Assembly: GCA_902623175.1 (NCBI GenBank)
Contig: CACNSR010000003.1
Coordinates: 124,001-188,000 of the forward strand
DNA from: Halieaceae bacterium
GTDB lineage: Bacteria > Pseudomonadota > Gammaproteobacteria > Pseudomonadales > Halieaceae
DNA: 64,000 nt
Reading direction: 5' to 3'
Of this stretch, positions 15,979 to 24,246 are shown one piece after another (positions within the stretch are counted from its first letter, which is position 1; the number at the start of each line of letters is the position of its first letter). Under the pieces are notes generated by a model. That model saw only the letters and a list, made by a program, of their open reading frames with translations, made no database searches and was not told the DNA's origin. Position numbers and translations under genes: made by a program.

Positions 15979-16791
15979 TCAGTCACCCTCGAACACGGGC
16001 TGCTGTTTTTTTACAAATGCATTGTAGGCGCGATGAAAATCCTCGGTCTGCATACAAATTGCCTGTGCCTGAGCTTCGCACTCAATCGCTTGGTCGACGG
16101 ACATGTTCCATTGGTGGTGAAGCTGGTTCTTCGTGATGCCATTGGCAAAAGTGGGACCTGCGGCGATGCGAGTCGCGGCCGCCATGGCATCTTCAAGCGG
16201 TGCCGCGCTCAATCCATTGAAGAACCCCCAGCGTTCACCCTCCTCGCCGCTCATCGAGCGTCCAAAGTAGAGCAGTTCGCTCGCCCGCCCTTGTCCGATA
16301 ATGCGTGGCAGCATAGAGCACGCGCCCATATCACAGCCCGCCAGGCCGACCCGGTTGAATAGGAAGGCCACCTTCGCGCCCTCAGTGGCGTAGCGCAGGT
16401 CACTGGCCATGGCAATAATCGCGCCTGCGCCTGCACAGATGCCCTCTACGGCACTGATCACAGGTTGTCGGCAGGCCCGCATCGCTTTTACGAGGTCCCC
16501 CGTCATGCGAGTGAAGGCCATCAGATCTCTCATGTTCATCTCAGTAAGAGGCCCAATGATTTCGTGTACGTCGCCTCCGGAGCAAAAGTTGCCACCCGCT
16601 CCGGTGATGACCACGACATCAACGTCGGAGGCGTAAGTTAGGTTTCTAAACAAATCCCTCAATTCTGCGTAGGACTCGAAGGTGAGTGGATTTTTGCGCT
16701 CAGGTCGATTAAGCGTAATGGTCGCAACGCGGTTCTCGCACTCCCATAAAAAGTGCTGCGCTTCGTAGTCCAAGAGTGATGTTGTTTGCAT
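15979..16791 (-). CDS. Crotonase-family enzyme, candidate ring-opening acyl-CoA hydrolase
   Basis: The 270-residue enoyl-CoA hydratase/isomerase-superfamily protein has oxyanion-hole segments NFCSGGDV and GICAGAGAI. At the place of the first catalytic Glu of enoyl-CoA hydratase (normally in a PE-x-x-x-G context) it reads [14 protein letters not shown], so that Glu is missing and an Asp lies close by. Such changes are seen in crotonases with other chemistry, for example ring hydrolases like BadI. I chose ATG at 16791 for its GGGGAG site; a start at 16830 would run into the upstream gene. Position in the anthraniloyl-CoA operon makes hydrolytic ring opening a reasonable guess. Confidence 0.88.
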   Translation of the reverse strand: MQTTSLLDYEAQHFLWECENRVATITLNRPERKNPLTFESYAELRDLFRNLTYASDVDVVVITGAGGNFCSGGDVHEIIGPLTEMNMRDLMAFTRMTGDLVKAMRACRQPVISAVEGICAGAGAIIAMASDLRYATEGAKVAFLFNRVGLAGCDMGACSMLPRIIGQGRASELLYFGRSMSGEEGERWGFFNGLSAAPLEDAMAAATRIAAGPTFANGITKNQLHHQWNMSVDQAIECEAQAQAICMQTEDFHRAYNAFVKKQQPVFEGD

Positions 16792-16807
16792 GATTATGCT
16801 CCCCGTG

Positions 16808-17563
16808 TCAGGCGGTGCCGCCGCCGTCAATCGAGACCGCTTGCCCTGTTACGCTGGCCGCTCCATCACTACACAACCACCTCACTGCGCTCGCGACTTC
16901 CGATGCCTTGATCAGGCGCCCTTGCGGATTGCTTTCAGTGAAGTGCTGCAGGGCATCCTCTGCAGTCCGTCCAGTTTTGCTGACGATTTCTGCGATGGCT
17001 GAGCGAACGATATCAGTATCTACGTACCCTGGGCAGATCGCATTGACCGTTATACCTCGCGTTGCGACCTCAAGGGCCAGCGCACGTGTCATCCCGAGAA
17101 CGGCATGCTTCGATGCGCAGTAGCCGCTGACATAAGGAAATCCCCGCAGCGAGGCGACACTGGCGATGCTGATAACGCGGCCCCAGCCCGCATTCAGCAT
17201 GTTCTCAAGTGCGATTTGGGTGCAGTGGAAGACGCCATTAACGTTAACGTCCATGGTTCGCTGCCATTCAGTGAAATCGAGGCGATGAAAGGGTGCAGTG
17301 GGGGCCACTCCCGCGCAGTTCACCAATATGTCGATATATCCCAAGTGTTCTCGGGCGGTGGCAAAACACTCGACCATTCCGGCCCGGTCGGTCACGTCAC
17401 CGGCCAAGGCCTGACTGCCGCTACCTAAGGACGTTGACAGGGTTTGCAGCGGTTCGATGCGTCGTCCGACCAGTGAAACCCGGTATCCCTCAGCATGCAG
17501 TTGCCGACTGATGACTTCTCCAATGCCCGAGCCAGCGCCAGTGATTAACGCATGACGGGTCAC
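16808..17563 (-). CDS. SDR, 3-hydroxyacyl-CoA dehydrogenase-like
   Basis: The 251-residue classical SDR has TGAGSGIG (residues 8-15), NCAG, the catalytic Ser in SIASVASL, and [10 protein letters not shown]. Arg residues after beta-2 (LVGRRIEP) suggest NADP(H). Its start overlaps the stop of the monooxygenase/reductase gene by four bases, so the two are translated together. It probably oxidises or reduces a hydroxy- or oxo-acyl-CoA after ring reduction. Confidence 0.9.
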   Translation of the reverse strand: MTRHALITGAGSGIGEVISRQLHAEGYRVSLVGRRIEPLQTLSTSLGSGSQALAGDVTDRAGMVECFATAREHLGYIDILVNCAGVAPTAPFHRLDFTEWQRTMDVNVNGVFHCTQIALENMLNAGWGRVISIASVASLRGFPYVSGYCASKHAVLGMTRALALEVATRGITVNAICPGYVDTDIVRSAIAEIVSKTGRTAEDALQHFTESNPQGRLIKASEVASAVRWLCSDGAASVTGQAVSIDGGGTA

Positions 17564-19881
17564 GAAGCCGCCTCGCGTTCACGTTCGGCCAAAGTATGGG
17601 CCTGCCGATAGCCGAGAAAATACTGGTGTTGCTCGATAGCACCGGGTCCCTGATAGCCTAGCTCAGCTGCCGCATGAAGCGTCCAATTTGGGTCGGCTAG
17701 GTGTGGGCGAGCCAGGCAGACTAGATCAGCTCGTCCTGCCGCGATAATGCTGTTGACGTGATCAGTCTCGTAAATGTTGCCCACAGCGATGGTCGGTATA
17801 TCGCCATCATTGCGGATGATGTCCGAAAGCGGTGTCTGGAACATGCGCCCAGGTTGAGGTTTAGCGGAGTGACTGGTTTGTCCCGTCGAGACATTGATGA
17901 TGTCCGCGCCTGCGTCGATAAATGCCTGCGCTATCAGCAGTGCGTCTTGCTCTGTAACGCCATCGTCGCCCATCCAATCATGGGCGGAAATGCGCACTGA
18001 CATGGGTTTTTCTTGAGGCCACGCGGCGCGCATGGCTCGACAAACCGCCACCGGGTAACGCAACCTGTTCTCTAGGGAGCCGCCGTATTCATCGTCGCGT
18101 TGATTTAGCACCGGGGTGATGAATGACGAGAGAAGATAACCGTGTGCCGCGTGCATCTCGATCATATCGAATCCGGCTTTATCAGCACGCCGCACTGCGG
18201 CGACGTGCTGCTCCAAGACCATATCCATGTCATCGCTTGTCATGGCTTGCGGCACCGGGCTGTAGGTGTCGAAGGGTAATGCGCTAGCAGACAGAAGCGG
18301 CCATTGCTCGTGTTCGGGGAGAGGCTCGTCAAGAATTTTCGGATCCCACTTCCATGGCTCCAGCGTTGAGCCTTTGGGGCCAGCATGGCCAATCTGGATA
18401 GCCATCTTGGCCTGGGTGTGCTGATGAACAAAGTTGGTGATGCGACGCCAGGCATCAGTGTGTGCGTCGCTCCAAATGCCTGTGCATCCCGGCGTGATCC
18501 GCCCCTCTGGGCTCACATTGGTCATCTCAGTGTAGACCAGTGCAGCGCCACCTTTGGCGAGACCGCCGTAGTGCACTAGGTGCCAGTCGTCGGGCATGCC
18601 ATCTGCGGCGCTGTACATGCACATGGGCGAGACGCAAACCCGATTTTGCAATGACATATCTCTGAGTGAGAAGGGCAGGAACATGGGAGGCACGGGGTCG
18701 TTCGCGGCTTCACCGAGGTGTCGCTGTGCCAGGTGTGTTTCCATGGAATTCAGCCAGACTTTGTCCCTGAGGCGTAGGTTCTCGTGGCTGACGCGCTGAC
18801 TGCGTGTCAGCATTGAATAGTTAAACTGCTTTAAGTCAAAGGCATCGATGTAGCGCGGCACATTCTCAAACCAAATCATGGCATTACGGGCGCTATTTTG
18901 CAGCCGCAGCACATCAATCTTGCGTTCTTCTTGGTACTGCCGCAGCGCGGATGCGATGGGCTCGCCGCTATCGAGATGATGCGCCAGTGAAATGGCGTCT
19001 TCCAACCCTAATTTCGTTCCTGAGCCAATCGAAAAATGAGCGGTATGCGCAGCGTCTCCGATAAGCACCAGCCGGTCATCCTTAATCCAGTTGTCGCAGT
19101 AGACCGCGGGAAAGTTGATCCACGCGGATCCTCTGATATGAGCCGAATTAGTTAGCAGCGAGTGACCACCGAGATACTCCTCGAAAATCCGTCGGCAGGT
19201 TTCGGCGCTCTCGTCGTGTGACATTTCATGGAAGCCGAGCGCATCGTAAACCTCGGGCGTTGTTTCGACGATGAATGTTGAGGTGCTGTCGTCGAATTGG
19301 TAAGCATGAGCCCAAATCCAGCCATGTTCGGTGCGCTCAAAAATGAAGGTGAACGCGTCACGAAACGTCTGGTGTGTGCCCAGCCACACGAATTTGTTGG
19401 GCCGCGTTTCTATAGTGCAGCCAAATTCCTCAAGATAGGTGTTGCGGATTTTAGAGTTCAGGCCATCGCTGGCAACAATCACATCGGCATCGGCAAACCT
19501 TGTACCGATATCACCCAACTCAATCTCCTGCTCAAAATGCAGTCCAACGCCCAACTCTCTTGCCCTCTCGTGCAGAAGCTGCAAGAAGCGCTTTCGGCCT
19601 AGGCCAATGAATCCGTGACCGCCGGAACGCTCTACTGCCCCCGATACATGGCAGTCAATGAGGTCCCAGTGAATGAACTCGTCAACAATGCGTTGGGCGC
19701 TGATTGGGTCGTTAGCCGTAATGTTGTCGACGGTCTGGTCTGAAAAGACGATTCCCCATCCAAAGGTGTCGTCTGGCTTATTGCGCTCGTATACCTCGAC
19801 CTCGTGTTCAGGATTCCGGAGTTTGAGGCTAATCCCCAAATATAAGCCCGCGGGGCCTCCTCCAAGACAGATGACTCTCAC
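17560..19881 (-). CDS. 2-aminobenzoyl-CoA monooxygenase/reductase (fused FAD monooxygenase and OYE)
   Basis: The 773-residue fusion is the key enzyme of aerobic 2-aminobenzoyl-CoA degradation as known from Azoarcus evansii. It hydroxylates and reduces the ring to 2-amino-5-oxocyclohex-1-enecarboxyl-CoA. Residues 1 to about 390 are an aromatic-hydroxylase-type FAD domain: GGGPAGLYLG at 7-16 and LVLIGDAAHTAHFSIGSG near 272. From about 395 an old-yellow-enzyme barrel begins (LPFSLRDMSLQNRV, SPMCMYSAADG, IQIGHAGPKGS, HAAHGYLLSSFI). The close relative salicylyl-CoA 5-hydroxylase has the same fusion, so the exact aryl-CoA is not proven. It heads a six-gene operon ending at 13733 and diverges from marR across two operator copies. 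Confidence 0.9.
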   Translation of the reverse strand: MRVICLGGGPAGLYLGISLKLRNPEHEVEVYERNKPDDTFGWGIVFSDQTVDNITANDPISAQRIVDEFIHWDLIDCHVSGAVERSGGHGFIGLGRKRFLQLLHERARELGVGLHFEQEIELGDIGTRFADADVIVASDGLNSKIRNTYLEEFGCTIETRPNKFVWLGTHQTFRDAFTFIFERTEHGWIWAHAYQFDDSTSTFIVETTPEVYDALGFHEMSHDESAETCRRIFEEYLGGHSLLTNSAHIRGSAWINFPAVYCDNWIKDDRLVLIGDAAHTAHFSIGSGTKLGLEDAISLAHHLDSGEPIASALRQYQEERKIDVLRLQNSARNAMIWFENVPRYIDAFDLKQFNYSMLTRSQRVSHENLRLRDKVWLNSMETHLAQRHLGEAANDPVPPMFLPFSLRDMSLQNRVCVSPMCMYSAADGMPDDWHLVHYGGLAKGGAALVYTEMTNVSPEGRITPGCTGIWSDAHTDAWRRITNFVHQHTQAKMAIQIGHAGPKGSTLEPWKWDPKILDEPLPEHEQWPLLSASALPFDTYSPVPQAMTSDDMDMVLEQHVAAVRRADKAGFDMIEMHAAHGYLLSSFITPVLNQRDDEYGGSLENRLRYPVAVCRAMRAAWPQEKPMSVRISAHDWMGDDGVTEQDALLIAQAFIDAGADIINVSTGQTSHSAKPQPGRMFQTPLSDIIRNDGDIPTIAVGNIYETDHVNSIIAAGRADLVCLARPHLADPNWTLHAAAELGYQGPGAIEQHQYFLGYRQAHTLAEREREAAS

Positions 19882-19915
19882 AGCATTTTCTCCATGGTGA
19901 CGTGACGCCTAAGAC

Positions 19916-19931
19916 GTTTTATATCTAAAAT
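19916..19931. promoter_or_regulatory. MarR-type operator, copy 4 (GTTTTA-N4-TAAAAT)
   Basis: GTTTTA TATC TAAAAT lies 35 bp upstream of the monooxygenase/reductase start. Its centre is 38 bp from that of copy 5. It is positioned to control the leftward operon. Confidence 0.65.
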
Positions 19932-19953
19932 ATTACGCTAGTATAGAAGAAAC

Positions 19954-19969
19954 ATTTTATGTTTAAAAT
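19954..19969. promoter_or_regulatory. MarR-type operator, copy 5 (ATTTTA-N4-TAAAAT)
   Basis: ATTTTA TGTT TAAAAT is a perfect match to the half-sites, 47 bp before marR. Two copies in one divergent gap, next to the regulator gene, are the main reason to assign the motif to MarR. Confidence 0.7.
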
Positions 19970-20016
19970 ATCCAAATATCCAAATATCCGGCGCCCGCCA
20001 AGACGAGTGAAGCCCA

Positions 20017-20511
20017 ATGGATCCATCAAGTGCCAAGTTAAGCCTAGACCATGAATCTCGCATTGAACACGATGACCATCAAGCAATCCGACTTTGGCTC
20101 CGCTTGCTCACGTGCACCAATCTGGTTGAACGGCACCTTAGGAATCGTCTGCGGAGCGAATTCGGCATCACTCTGCCCAGATTCGATCTGATGGCGCAGC
20201 TGGCACGTGAGCCACAGGGACTAACTATGGGTGATCTTTCTCAGCGGATGATGGTTTCAGGCGGCAACGTATCCGGTATTGCCACTCAGTTGGAGAAAGA
20301 GGGACTGATTAGCCGAGAACCTGTCCCGGGCAACCGTCGTGCTTTTTGCGTCACGTTGACTGCGGCGGGTGACAAACGATTTGCTGAGATGGCGACTGCC
20401 CATGAGGGCTGGATAGTGGACTGCTTGGGTGAGCTAAGTGACGCCGAGTATGAGCACATGATGGCAATGCTAAAAGACATCAAGGCTGGCGTGAGCGCTT
20501 TAAAGGACTGA
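20017..20511 (+). CDS. MarR-family transcriptional regulator
   Basis: The 164-residue MarR protein has a winged helix: GLTMGDLSQRMMVSGGNVSGIATQLEKEG-type recognition region (residues about 68-96) and the wing GLISREPVPGNRRAFCVTLT, flanked by dimerisation helices. MarR proteins often answer to phenolic acids or aryl-CoA thioesters and are found in aerobic 2-aminobenzoate clusters. It diverges from the monooxygenase/reductase operon and is followed at 4 bp by an OYE gene, so it is probably autoregulated. The predicted sites are the five ATTTTA-N4-TAAAAT copies. Confidence 0.92.
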   Translation: MDPSSAKLSLDHESRIEHDDHQAIRLWLRLLTCTNLVERHLRNRLRSEFGITLPRFDLMAQLAREPQGLTMGDLSQRMMVSGGNVSGIATQLEKEGLISREPVPGNRRAFCVTLTAAGDKRFAEMATAHEGWIVDCLGELSDAEYEHMMAMLKDIKAGVSALKD

Positions 20512-20515
20512 TATC

Positions 20516-21967
20516 GTGTGGAAGCCGCCGGAAAGAATTAAATATCAAACCACTGTGGAGCGCTGGCCTACCGGGGAAGAGGCGGTGGGAAGCCGCCTTT
20601 ACTCGCAATTATCCTCCCCGAACCTGTCACTGGAGCAACGTACGTGGGTCCCTGCGATGGTGCCATGGCGTGCTAGCGAGGAGGGCGACGTTACCCAAGA
20701 CGTGATCGATTGGTATGCGCGGTTCGCAGAAGGCATGCCCGGAGCGATTGTGGTTGAGGCAACGGGCATCAGGGATATCCCCAGTGGGCCGCTTCTGCGC
20801 ATCTCGGACGAACGATATGTCGCAGGGCTGCGGCGGCTGACGGATGCCGTCCGAGAGGCGAGCGGTGGTCGGACTCGATTGCTAATTCAACTCATTGATT
20901 TTCTGACCATTCGGCGACGACCTCAACCAGAGACTTTTTTTAATCGTTTCCTCAAGGTGACATCCACACATCGGCAACGGCTGGGTATGGAGCGACAAGA
21001 TGAGCAGATTGTGAGGCAGCGCCTTTTCTCACTCAGTGACTCTGAGTTGGAGGATGTGCTCTCGCCGCGGGAGCTGGAATCGCTTCGGCAGGGCTATCGT
21101 GAACGCGTTACCGATACCCATCTGCCGGCGATTTCGGCGTTGCCCACTACTCTGCCTGTGCTTTTCGCGCAGGCAGCAAGGAGAGCGCAAGCGGCGGGGT
21201 TCGACGGTGTCGAGTTGCATTATGCTCATGCCTATACCATGGCGTCTTTTCTGTCCGCCACAAATACTCGCTCCGACGGCTACGGCGGCAGCCGGGAACA
21301 TCGGGTGCGACTGCCGCTCGAGGTTTATGAGGCTGTTAGGGCGGCGGTCGGTGCGGATTACGCGGTCGGCTGCCGATTCCTGAGTGATGAAATTATCGCG
21401 ACGGGGAGCGATATCGATGATGCCTGCTTCTTTGCCAAGGAATTTGCGCTCGCGGGCATGGATTTCCTGAGCTTGTCCCGGGGCGGCAAGTTTGATGATG
21501 CCAAGCAGCCTAGAGTGGGCGGGGCAGCCTATCCGTATACAGGGCAAAGTGGTTATGAGTGCATGCCGGCGTATCTCTCGGATGAACGAGGTCCATGGGG
21601 TCGAAATAGCGAACCTGTGGCGCAGATAAGAGCAGCTGTTCATTCTGCGGGGATGAGCACCCCGATCATCTCGACGGGCGGGATTCACAGCTTCGATCAA
21701 GCAGAGGCGCTGCTCTGTGAGGATAAAGCGGACGTGGTGGGATTCGCTCGGCAGGCGCTGGCGGACCCGGACTGGTTTCAAAAAGTCAGGCTCGGTCGTG
21801 GAAAAGAGGTGCTGTTGTGTCGTTACAGCAACTACTGCGAGGGTTTGGACCAAAAACATAAACAGGTAACGTGCGAACTATGGGATCGGGCTGACCTTGA
21901 TTCCCCTGACGCAGTGCTGGCAACAGACGGAAAGCGGCGCCTAACAGCACCTCACTGGAGCCCATAA
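20516..21967 (+). CDS. NADH:flavin oxidoreductase, old-yellow-enzyme family
   Basis: The 483-residue FMN barrel protein is related to OYE and to the N-terminal part of 2,4-dienoyl-CoA reductase: AQAARRAQAAGFDGVELHYA followed by TNTRSDGYGG, ISTGGIHS, and VVGFARQALADPDW near the end. The C-terminal cysteine set is C-x5-C-x11-C (CRYSNYC through VTC), not the full four-Cys Fe-S pattern of dienoyl-CoA reductase. An internal insert of about 80 residues (positions about 130-210) is longer than usual. The GTG start lies 4 bp after marR. A second ene-reduction in the pathway is the likely role; the substrate is unknown. Confidence 0.85.
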   Translation: MWKPPERIKYQTTVERWPTGEEAVGSRLYSQLSSPNLSLEQRTWVPAMVPWRASEEGDVTQDVIDWYARFAEGMPGAIVVEATGIRDIPSGPLLRISDERYVAGLRRLTDAVREASGGRTRLLIQLIDFLTIRRRPQPETFFNRFLKVTSTHRQRLGMERQDEQIVRQRLFSLSDSELEDVLSPRELESLRQGYRERVTDTHLPAISALPTTLPVLFAQAARRAQAAGFDGVELHYAHAYTMASFLSATNTRSDGYGGSREHRVRLPLEVYEAVRAAVGADYAVGCRFLSDEIIATGSDIDDACFFAKEFALAGMDFLSLSRGGKFDDAKQPRVGGAAYPYTGQSGYECMPAYLSDERGPWGRNSEPVAQIRAAVHSAGMSTPIISTGGIHSFDQAEALLCEDKADVVGFARQALADPDWFQKVRLGRGKEVLLCRYSNYCEGLDQKHKQVTCELWDRADLDSPDAVLATDGKRRLTAPHWSP

Positions 21968-22200
21968 ACCGCAGTGGTTCGACTGCGTCGCCGCTAATCC
22001 TGTGAGCGTAACATCAGGCCATATACCAGCAGAAACGGGTATCACCCAAATGGGTATGGTGCGTGGGGAGGTATTCATGCACGATGCGCGGCTGTGGGTG
22101 GGTCAACCAACCGGCAATGGTGTATCGCCGTTAGACCCATGACGTGATATTTATGCCCCCGGCATGGTTGCAGCTGACCACGTTCTATGGAGCACGAGTG

Positions 22201-23661
22201 ATGGCTATCGATCTTTCTGATTCGGACTTGTTCAAAACATCTTCCTACGTGGGCGGTAAGTGGATGCATGCGCTACCTAATCGACTAGCAGTGACAAACC
22301 CTGCCACGGGTGAAGTCATCACCGAAGTTGCGACGATCGACGCATCCGGCACACTGAAAGCCATCGCGGCAGCCCACGATGCCATGGAGTTATGGCGAGA
22401 GGTGCCAGCTAAAGCGAGGGCGCAGGTCCTGCGGCGCTGGTTTGATCTCATGATGGCGCATCAGGAAGACCTAGCCATCCTTATGACGACCGAGCAGGGA
22501 AAAACACTGGCGGAAAGCCGGGGCGAGGTAGCTTACGGTGCGGCCTTCATGGAGTGGTTTGGTGAGCAGGCCAAGCGGATCGACGGTGATGTCATCCAAG
22601 CGCCGTCGAGCGACAAACGAGTCCTGTGTATCAAGCAGCCAGTTGGCGTTGTCGCTGCAATCACGCCGTGGAATTTCCCCAATGCCATGATTGCGCGCAA
22701 GGCCGCGCCGGCTTTGGCGGCAGGCTGCAGTATCGTGATCAAACCCGCTTCAGAGACGCCCCTGTCGGCGCTGGCGATGGCAGAGCTGGCCGAGCGGGCG
22801 GGCGTGCCAGCAGGCGTACTCAATGTCGTAGTCGGTGCCTCTTCAGAAATCGGGCCGCCACTCACCGACAGTCCCTTGGTGCGAAAGCTGACCTTCACCG
22901 GTTCGACAGAGGTGGGGCGGCGATTGGAGCAGGCTTGCGCTGCGACGCTGAAGCGCACCTCCATGGAGCTAGGTGGTAACGCGCCGTTTATTGTCTTTGA
23001 TGACGCGGATATTGATGCCGCGGTGCAAGGGGCGCTGATCTCGAAATACCGCAATAGCGGCCAAACTTGCGTTTGCACCAATCGTATTTTTGTACAGGAC
23101 ACGATCCATGATGTTTTCGTCGATAAGCTGGTTGCGGCCACCGCCAAGCTCAAAATGGGCAATGGTCTCGATGAAGCGGTGCAGCAGGGTCCGCTGGTTA
23201 ATGAGAAGGCAGTGGAGGATGTGGACCGCTTGGTGCGTTTATCAACCGAGTCAGGGGCGCAGGTTGCGCTGGGCGGCGCGCGCTCGGATCTAGGGCCCTG
23301 TTATTACCAACCCACCGTACTCACTGGGATCACCCCGGGCATGGCGGTCTTTCGTAATGAGATCTTCGGGCCGGTTGCTCCGGTGATGTCTTTTTCGGAT
23401 GAGGCGGAGGCGATTGCGCTGGCCAACGACACGGAATTCGGTCTCGCCTCGTATTTCTACACCCGCGATATTGGAAGGGTTTGGCGGGTTTCCGAAGCCT
23501 TGGACTACGGCATGGTTGGGGTTAACGAGGGCATTATCTCCAACGAGATGGCGCCCTTCGGCGGCGTGAAAGCCTCGGGTTCAGGTCGAGAGGGCTCCAA
23601 ATACGGCATTGATGACTATCTCGAGATAAAGTACATCCTGATGGGCGGGCTGGATCGCTAA
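22201..23661 (+). CDS. gabD: Succinate-semialdehyde dehydrogenase (GabD-like)
   Basis: The 486-residue aldehyde dehydrogenase has TPWNFPNAMIARKAAPALAA (Asn of the oxyanion hole), TFTGSTEVG (coenzyme), the Glu of MELGGNAPFIVFDDAD, and the catalytic Cys in NSGQTCVC. Length and the GEVAYGAAFMEWFGEQAKR segment fit GabD. I chose ATG at 22201 for its GGAG site eight bases upstream and the natural N-terminus; a start at 22144 adds an unlikely extension. In this cluster it may oxidise succinic semialdehyde released from the cleaved ring. A broader semialdehyde range cannot be excluded. Confidence 0.88.
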   Translation: MAIDLSDSDLFKTSSYVGGKWMHALPNRLAVTNPATGEVITEVATIDASGTLKAIAAAHDAMELWREVPAKARAQVLRRWFDLMMAHQEDLAILMTTEQGKTLAESRGEVAYGAAFMEWFGEQAKRIDGDVIQAPSSDKRVLCIKQPVGVVAAITPWNFPNAMIARKAAPALAAGCSIVIKPASETPLSALAMAELAERAGVPAGVLNVVVGASSEIGPPLTDSPLVRKLTFTGSTEVGRRLEQACAATLKRTSMELGGNAPFIVFDDADIDAAVQGALISKYRNSGQTCVCTNRIFVQDTIHDVFVDKLVAATAKLKMGNGLDEAVQQGPLVNEKAVEDVDRLVRLSTESGAQVALGGARSDLGPCYYQPTVLTGITPGMAVFRNEIFGPVAPVMSFSDEAEAIALANDTEFGLASYFYTRDIGRVWRVSEALDYGMVGVNEGIISNEMAPFGGVKASGSGREGSKYGIDDYLEIKYILMGGLDR

Positions 23662-23756
23662 GGGTGCGATGATGGCCAGGGCTGACCCCTGCAGATCGAA
23701 CGTAACAGATTATTAGTGACGACGGGCTTGTGGCGCCCGTTGCGGTAGGGGATTTG

Positions 23757-24230
23757 ATGACCATGGATACAGGTGATTTTCGACAGGCGCTAGGGCAATT
23801 TGCCACCGGTGTTTGTCTTGTTACGATAAACGATCATGAGCTGGGCCCGCTGTCGACCACGGTGAACTCTTTCTCGTCCGTATCTTTGGATCCACCTCTG
23901 GTGCTATGGAGCATCCAGAACTCCTCGGACCACTTGGCGGTGTACACAGAGTGCCAGCACTTTGGGATCAGTGTATTGAGTTCAGAGCAGGGTGAACTCT
24001 CCACCCAATACGCACAGCGTGGTGCCCACGGGGCGCGAGCCGAGCACTTCACAGCCGGGCCGCAGGGGGAACCCCAGCTGATCGATGCCTTGGCGCATTT
24101 CACCTGTGCGGCTTATGCCGTTCATCCTGGCGGGGATCATCAAATCATCGTCGGTGAAGTAGTGCAGTTCAGCTCAAGAGAGGCTGACCCCCTCATCTTC
24201 TACAGCGGGTGTTATCGGGCATTATCTTAA
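23757..24230 (+). CDS. Flavin reductase (FMN-binding split barrel)
   Basis: About 157 residues form a flavin reductase-like protein (Pfam PF01613 type): DFRQALGQFATGVCLVT at the start, STTVNSFSSVSLDPPLVLWSI around residue 42 and the C-terminal LIFYSGCYRAL. Such proteins hand reduced FMN or FAD to partner monooxygenases; the luciferase-like enzyme at 3411 is a natural partner, as RutF is for RutA. The start could be ATG 23757 or ATG 23763, both after AGGGGA. Confidence 0.88.
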   Translation: MTMDTGDFRQALGQFATGVCLVTINDHELGPLSTTVNSFSSVSLDPPLVLWSIQNSSDHLAVYTECQHFGISVLSSEQGELSTQYAQRGAHGARAEHFTAGPQGEPQLIDALAHFTCAAYAVHPGGDHQIIVGEVVQFSSREADPLIFYSGCYRALS

Positions 24231-24246
24231 TCAGGCCCGTGGCTAA

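Noticed and set aside
21029-21859. 276-codon minus-strand frame inside the OYE gene
   Set aside because: The plus strand encodes recognisable OYE motifs over the same stretch; the reverse frame shows no family features.
21970-21987. CGCAGT-GGTTCG-ACTGCG hairpin after the OYE gene as a terminator
   Set aside because: The stem is only six pairs and no T-run follows.
22044-22055. ACCCA-AA-TGGGT palindrome before gabD
   Set aside because: It is short, single-copy and without a recognisable promoter beside it, so no operator is claimed.
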